A stretch of 64,000 nucleotides of DNA from positions 1,580,501 to 1,644,500 of the forward strand of contig BROG01000044.1 in the NCBI GenBank assembly GCA_030159075.1. Reading direction: 5' to 3'. Position numbers and translations under genes: made by a program. Positions within the stretch are counted from its first letter, which is position 1; the number at the start of each line of letters is the position of its first letter. Origin of the DNA: Atrina japonica (Eukaryota > Mollusca > Bivalvia > Pterioida > Pinnidae). This document shows positions 59,201 through 64,000 of this stretch, piece after piece. Below the pieces are notes generated by a model. The model had not been told where the DNA came from. It saw only the letters and a list, made by a program, of their open reading frames with translations, and did no database searches.

Positions 59201-62200
59201 CTTTATTAAAATAAATAAACATAATTTTGGTCTTGGTGGCGCCTTAATTAGAGCAGCGCCTTAATTAGATAAATTACGGTACTGTAAATCTGGGTTTATT
59301 TGGGAGAATTTTATTTACACGTAATTTCGCAAAAGCTCTTACTCGCGAAATTATAATTATCGCGTACTGAAGTATGATAACAGATTAATTGAATGGGCAT
59401 TTGAAATTGCGAAAATATCATCTCACGAATACATTTAGAGCTTGTGTATCACAAAAAAAAAAAAATCCCGCAAAAATTCCAGATTTACAGTAGCTTTAAG
59501 TCTATGTTTTGTTTCAGTGCTGATTCTCCTGTCTTATGTTAAATGACATACTGCAAGACCTATAAGAGCAAGTTGCAAACTAGAATTGATATTTATACCT
59601 TAAATACCCACAACTTAATTAAAACTAATACTTAACCTGATAAACCTATGGTATATAATTCATTTCATACTTATAACTTACCTGAATAAACTATAATTTA
59701 TCACAAACATGTCACCTAATAAATGTATACTGAGAAAACTGTCTTGATTGATCGCTCATGTAGGAGACCACCTCTCTTGTGAAACCACATTCTCAGAACC
59801 ACTTGGTAAAATAACCATCTGTTTTAAGAGACCACATTTGAACAGCTGATGGGGTGGTCTCTCAAGACAGGTTCCACTATCCAACATTACATAAACTTAA
59901 CTTACCTTACAAAAAGATCTGGATCCTGTTCAATGAGTTCCAACAACCAATATAAGTCCTCTGGCCTAGACTCAGCTGTCAAAATAAAAATCATCTCAGG
60001 ATTACAGATTGTCTGAGCAAAATCCACCTACAGCAATGTATGTGTGAAGTTTATGATAATAATTTATCATTTTTAACTTTAATTTTAACTTGTAAGACAT
60101 CTCACACAGTTGTAAGAAAGCTCCCTCACTTGTAAGGCATCTCATTCATTTTTAAGACATCTACCTAACTTTTAAGACATATCACACACTTGTAAGACAT
60201 ATCACACAATTGTAAGATAACTCCCTCATTTGTAAGGCATCTCACTCATTATTTAAGACACCTCCCTTACATTTTAAGACATTTCACTCACTTGTAAGAC
60301 ATCTCACACACTTGTAAGACATCTCACACAGACATACATTTAATCTTTTTCTTACTTTTAATGAAGTCAACAATAGCTTCAATGGCAGCCAGTCTGACAT
60401 CCCTAAATATACCATGTTTAGCATAACTTTTGAAGAAAATAACATCACTGGGCAAATGACCAAACTTCTGCAAAGTTCTAATGGCTTTCAGGCAACTGTG
60501 GATACAAAAATATCACTCATCAATTTATCAAAACAAATGGCCCATCAGGCCTTAATGGTCACCTGAGTGAAATGTCTGATTGCAGTAACATATGCTGATC
60601 ATTGGTTCATGAGATTTTTCTAAAGATGTACTAATTCTTTGCCTTTTTGGAACCCCTATGAGTACTTGCCTCTTTTCATTCACAAACCTTTTGCAGCATG
60701 ACTCTATTACATTTCCTGCCAAATTGGTTGAGAAGTTAGAAATGTGTTAAAGTTGATGTTAGCTAGCTTCAGCTAGTGGGGTTTCCCCTTTAGCTTGATC
60801 AGTAAAGCACCAGATTTGTAAACCAGAGGTCCTCGGTTCAATTCCATGCAGAGGCACTATGTGTCTCTGTTACAATATATATACAGTCAAACTTGTATAT
60901 AAAGACTGCTTAGGGGAAATGACAAAAACGGTCTTTATAGACAGGTGGTCTTTATATACAGGGTCACATGAGATATGAAATCCAAGGCATCGGAGATGGC
61001 TTATTATTATTTCCAACTACATATTTCTTCCATGGTTAGATATTTCATTTAGTGATTAAATGGATATTGTATTTAAATACTAAAGGGATTTTCTTAACTC
61101 CAGGGTCTGGAAAATATTCATTTTTTTAAAAAAAAAAATCCAAATTTGGAATATTTGCATTTTTTCGGGAAAATACAAGCCATTTTTGCATTGGGAAGGG
61201 TCCTGTAACCATCCCAAAAAATAGTCCATAGAAAATCCCTGTAGCTAATACATGCATAACATGTAAATAATAAAAAAAATTATAACAATGAAATAATTCA
61301 ATGTTTTAATAAATTTAAATTAATTTATGATGTAATTGAATTATACATGTACATCGAGGATACGGCACATTATTAAAACTGAAACAAATATCTTAAATGT
61401 GCTCAAAGTCGGTGGTCTTTGTTGTTAAGTCACACGAATCAGAAGTGTAAGAATATACAGAAAGATGTAGGTAGTTGAATTTTATTTAATTATCATTTTA
61501 TTAGACGTAATCCAATGCTATGAGCGCCGGCGATTTTACTCTTTGGATTGAGATGTTGACTTGCTAATCAAGTGATGTTCGATTAGTTACAGCATTCCAG
61601 AATACGAGAAAACAAATAATCAATCATTCAGCGATGATATTTAAATGCTCCTGTTCGTAAAAAATCCTTGTCACAAGCGTGTCCTTTCTGAATTTTTTTC
61701 TTTTTAAGTCTTAGTCTTTCGCCGATTAAGTAATCATCACCGGAAACTTTGGTCATAAATTGATGATCGAAAACAAAAGATCAATCAGTCAGCGATGATT
61801 GATAGTTTCTGGTTGTAAAAACACCCTGTCATAGAGCACGTACGAGTGCCTAATTACTATCCGGGTCGTTAATTGACACCTCCAGGTGTGTTGTGACTGT
61901 CGAAGCCTCGCGTATTTCGCCATGTTGTTGATTAAGTCTCGAATTGTCCCGCGAGAATTATGTACGAGTTATCTCCCTTCCAAGAGTAGTAAGTGTATAA
62001 GCAGTCGCTATACGCAAGTAGGACAACCACCGGCGGACAAAATACAGCGGTCGCCGGTCGCGTAAGGCAGGTGGTCGCTATATAGAGGGCATATTTATAG
62101 TTATTCTCAAGGGGCAGTCAAAATACGGTCGTTATGGACAGGAAGTCGTTATATGAGGGGGGTCGCTAAGGCAAGTTTGACTGTACATGATTTGCTGAAT

Positions 62201-63330
62201 TACATCACATGACCAGTTTTCAAAACATCATATTACACTGGAGCACGCACCCCAGGGAATGAAAAACATAATATTACCCTGGAGCATGTGCTCCTCCCTT
62301 GGAATCTCGCTACTATATCAATCAAGAGTTATCACTCTTAGTAGTAGAAATCATATTTTCAGTAGGTAAAACAAAGATGAAATCAAATAATTTAATTAAT
62401 CTTTAAATATTGACATAATTACTCAACTTGTTATTTTATTTACATTCAGCTGAATTTGGTATAGTAAACAATTTATGTCCCTGGTTGTAGTGTGATATGA
62501 AGGTTAGTTTAACCTCAACAGTCAAATTTTCCCTCGTCGGCCTCGGACTGCACCCTCAGGAAAATATGACTGCTACAGGTAAACAAACCTTTATATCACG
62601 CTACAACCAGGAACATAAATGTATACTGTATCATCTTATATTAGGAATGTACTTTTGTAACACAGCTATTAATATTGAAACAGATTGTATCATACCTAAC
62701 AGTCACTGTATGTCGATAACATGGTAGCAATTTCTCAAGATTCAAAAAGCGTGTGATTTCTTCTAAAATTTGCTTGGTTTCTGCCGAGATGCTGTCAGTG
62801 CTTGGACCTTGACTGAAGGAAACAAAATATTTGCATTTCATTCATATCAGAGATTGTATGCAATCATAAGATATGATTATATATGTAGTCAATTCCACTT
62901 ATAACGAGACTGTATATTACGATTATAACAAGAATACATGTATATCTATTCTCTGTGCATATTTTACATTATTCTATATAAATCCAATTAACAAAATCTG
63001 GTTATAAACAGGTTTAAATATATCACCCCTTCCACTTTGTTATAAGCGGATTTGACAATATATAAACGTAAAAATATCTTTAAATTTGAGAAGAAAATTT
63101 GTAGCAAGTTACTGATCACAATTAAAGGAGAATATTATTTATTCAAATATTTAAAACAGCTGTAACATCCTTCGATCCATATTTCATCTTAAAATTCATT
63201 TACAAATTAATTCTCTCTCTGGTACAAATTACTGGCCAACATACCCCGTAACAGCCATAAGTGTGATAGCAGGCGTCACAGTTGTCGCTGCAGCATCTAC
63301 CAATGCGGCACGATAGTAATTATCTGAATA
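53224..63330 (-). CDS. TAF2: TFIID subunit TAF2, C-terminal ten coding exons (5' part outside window)
   Basis: Minus-strand exons: 63245-63330, 62696-62812, 60356-60495, 59906-59975, 57518-57617, 57118-57217, 56257-56328, 55695-55931, 54212-54335, 53224-53543. All boundaries are GT/AG. Together they encode about 454 aa of a protein that is about 1200 aa in man. Conserved blocks are ILEEITRFLNLEKLLPCYRH, KAIRTLQKFGHLPSD, DVRLAAIEAIVDF, INPPF, LWKLM, RLRCDVADLYFTLYG and VVLNLKDKRNKMNPTIVP. A K6-N-(KH)n tail follows near the C-terminus. TAF2 binds core promoters as part of TFIID. Its aminopeptidase-like N-terminal region is not in the window. In exon 57518-57617 the upstream and downstream frames disagree by one base; see findings. 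The other nine exons look intact. Confidence 0.93.
53586..53765 (-). mobile_element. tRNA-derived SINE, family S3 (TAF2 last intron)
   Basis: On the minus strand the head has TGGCTGGTGGTTAGAGC (A box) and GGTTCGAGTCCC (B box). The body follows with GGGGAAGGCCAGGGGGATCT and GTACATTGTAACCGGGTTCT. It ends about 45 bp from the last coding exon. Confidence 0.8.
53808..53981. repeat. TA-flanked MITE, group P3 (TATAACGAGAT type)
   Basis: CAGTCAACTGCCCTTATAAC at the left and GAAGTTGACTATG at the right, with TATAACGAGAT repeated inside. A diverged relative is at 62888. Confidence 0.7.
54540..54770. repeat. Dispersed repeat shared with 18150-18370
   Basis: GGCATAAAAATTCTTAATTG at the left and ATATAAGATTTTTTTATGCC at the right; GAGAAACCCAGTTTGG is inside. 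Imperfect inverted ends. Confidence 0.65.
54771..55694. other. TAF2 intron, nothing recognised
   Basis: A 107-codon minus frame at 55027-55350 has no family features or splice fit with TAF2. Confidence 0.45.
56806..56962. repeat. MITE, group P1, truncated (TAF2 intron)
   Basis: Contains TATAAAGGGCACCTGTCTAT, AACCTGTTAACTTTTTTATC and GGCTACTTTTGCCTTTTCCC, the reverse of 22813-22990. The TIR ends are eroded. Confidence 0.65.
57884..58050. repeat. MITE, group P1 (TAF2 intron)
   Basis: AAGTCAAACTTGTGTATAAA at the left and ATGTTTGACTA at the right, TA on both sides; close to 22813-22990 in the same orientation. Confidence 0.75.
58055..59279. mobile_element. 1.2-kb DNA transposon-like element with CCGTAATTTATCTAATTAAG ends
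   Basis: Left CCGTAATTTATCTAATTAAG plus GCGCC is matched by right GGCGCCTTAATTAGAT plus AAATTACGG; TA lies at 58053-58054 and 59280-59281. GCGCCTTAATT motifs repeat three times inside the left end and three times at the right. Two internal frames of 63-72 codons show no transposase motif, so it appears non-autonomous. Confidence 0.85.
59282..59490. repeat. 209-bp MITE with CTGTAAATCTGG ends
   Basis: CTGTAAATCTGG (59282-59293) and CCAGATTTACAG (59479-59490) are perfect inverted termini, with TA at 59280-59281 and 59491-59492. The left TA is also the right TA of the 1.2-kb element. Confidence 0.9.
59730..59879. repeat. MITE, group P2, degraded ends (TAF2 intron)
   Basis: CTGTCTTGATTGATCGCTCA.., GAGACCACATTTGAACAG and GACAGGTTCCACTA; a group P2 relative with mutated termini. 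Confidence 0.7.
60090..60340. repeat. Minisatellite, TTGTAAGACATCTCACACAC type (TAF2 intron)
   Basis: About eleven units of 20-24 bp (CTTGTAAGACATCTCACACA), with variants in which C(A/T)CTCATT replaces CACACA. Confidence 0.85.
60530..60870. repeat. Dispersed repeat plus tRNA-like SINE head (TAF2 intron)
   Basis: 60540 carries GGCCCATCAGGCCTTAATGG plus TCACCTGAGTGAAA. 60790-60845 resembles a tRNA: TAGCTTGATCAGTAAAGC, then TTTGTAA in the anticodon-loop position, then CGGTTCAATTCC (B box). The anticodon stem does not pair, so it is a tRNA-derived repeat and not a tRNA gene. Confidence 0.55.
60884..62183. mobile_element. 1.3-kb TA-flanked element with CAGTCAAACTTG ends
   Basis: CAGTCAAACTTG after TA (60882-60883) and CAAGTTTGACTG before TA (62184-62185). 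Subterminal GTCTTTATA(G/T)ACAGG (left) and GTCGCTATATAGAGG (right) motifs repeat. Inside, ATCAATCA(T/G)TCAGCGATGAT occurs twice about 165 bp apart in a tandem duplication. No transposase is visible. It is the long relative of the P1 MITEs. Confidence 0.85.
62888..63056. repeat. MITE, group P3, diverged (TAF2 intron)
   Basis: GTCAATTCCACTTATAACGA at the left and AAGCGGATTTGACAATA at the right; AATACATGTATATCTATTC is shared with 53808-53981. Confidence 0.65.
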
Positions 63331-63367
63331 CTGAAAGTAAAACAATATAATCATGACATTGATCTGT

Positions 63368-63604
63368 AAAATACTGTATTCCTGGAAATTTTCGCCCCCA
63401 CTTAATTTTTCATGATTTTTCGTCCTTAAATGAGAGGGCAAATTTAAAATGAAAATGACATTTTCAAGTTGAATAATTATAGCATGAACATACATGTCAT
63501 CCATGAGACTATGTTGATTAAGGGCGAATTTAAAACAGGGTAAATGTTGTGTGTCTTTAAAAGGCTGAAATAACCAGGGGCAAAAAGTTCCACAGCACAT
63601 AGTC
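63368..63604. repeat. MITE, TACCTGGAAA..TTCGCC family
   Basis: AATACTGTATTCCTGGAAAT at the left. The interior AATGAGAGGGCAAATTTAAA and TTAAGGGCGAATTTAAAAC is shared with 45661-45880 in inverted order. The 125-codon ORF here fuses a TAF2 exon to this element and is not a gene. Confidence 0.75.
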
Positions 63605-64000
63605 ACTACACAGGTCTGAAAAAAATATATATTTAGAAGATGTCCTTGTTAGATGCCCTACAATGTATTTAATTTTTTGTTCAGGTTTTCTACTCAATGC
63701 CCATTGGTTACTTTTGCCCTTTTATAACATAAGCACCCTGTCTTAAATTTGCCCTAACTTACCAATCGCATAAAAGTCACGAATGCCCATACTTCAATTA
63801 TCTAGCCTGAAGATTTCGCCTTCATTTTAAATTCACCTGCTCATATTAAGGTGAAAATCAAACAGGAGTGAAAATTTCCATTTGGATATTTTAGAAATGA
63901 CAAGCTAGAACACTTTTGTGAATATGAATCATCTTATTGTCTTTAATCTCGTCAAACAGAATGACTCATGTATCATCAGTATGAATGACATATAGCTGAT
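63605..64000. other. TAF2 intron at the window edge
   Basis: A further fragment of the TTCGCC MITE family (63700-63890, GATTTCGCCTTCATTTTAAA). No upstream TAF2 exon was recognised before the edge. Confidence 0.45.

Noticed and set aside
60790..60845. Possible tRNA-Thr gene (TGT in the anticodon position)
   Set aside because: The anticodon stem does not pair and it sits in a dispersed-repeat context; a tRNA-derived repeat is more likely.
63229..63606. 125-codon minus ORF
   Set aside because: Reads a TAF2 exon plus intron and MITE sequence; only 63245-63330 is exon.

Overview
The window is AT-rich, intron-containing metazoan DNA. The gene families, the frequent ATGTACATGT-type motifs, the tRNA-headed SINEs and the many short foldback elements together suggest a mollusc, most likely a bivalve. 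That assignment is inference, and the species cannot be read from the sequence. There are no bacterial features. Four protein-coding genes can be modelled exon by exon with consistent splice phases: two ELO-type fatty-acid elongases, TMEM214, and the 3' part of TAF2.

Layout: (1) 1-13020 is gene-poor, with tandem repeats, MITEs and a decayed tyrosine-recombinase (DIRS/Ngaro-like) retroelement at about 9.4-11.2 kb. (2) 13034-15118 (+) is elongase copy A, two coding exons, 238 aa. (3) 15119-28335 is a repeat-filled spacer with two satellites, a GC-rich foldback element, SINEs and a cluster of three CRE-like sites. (4) 28336-30214 (-) is elongase copy B, with the same exon structure and length, facing copy A tail to tail. 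(5) 30227-34413 holds a SINE with a perfect target-site duplication and a two-unit minisatellite. (6) 34414-47779 (+) is a complete 16-exon TMEM214, 685 aa. (7) 47780-53223 is a convergent intergenic spacer. (8) 53224 to at least 63330 (-) holds the last ten coding exons of TAF2 in the window; its 5' part lies beyond the right edge.

The genes do not form a pathway. TMEM214 and the elongases are predicted ER membrane proteins, and TAF2 is a TFIID subunit. What stands out is repeat biology. Many TA-flanked MITE groups share CAGT..AACCTG-like termini but differ inside. A roughly 91-bp family sits at TTAA sites. Several insertions are stacked end to end and share a TA. TAF2 exon 57518-57617 carries an apparent single-base frameshift, which may be a sequencing error. 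I saw no clearly new biological system. The convergent elongase pair with non-standard active-site flanks and the stacked or shared-terminus MITEs are the best leads.
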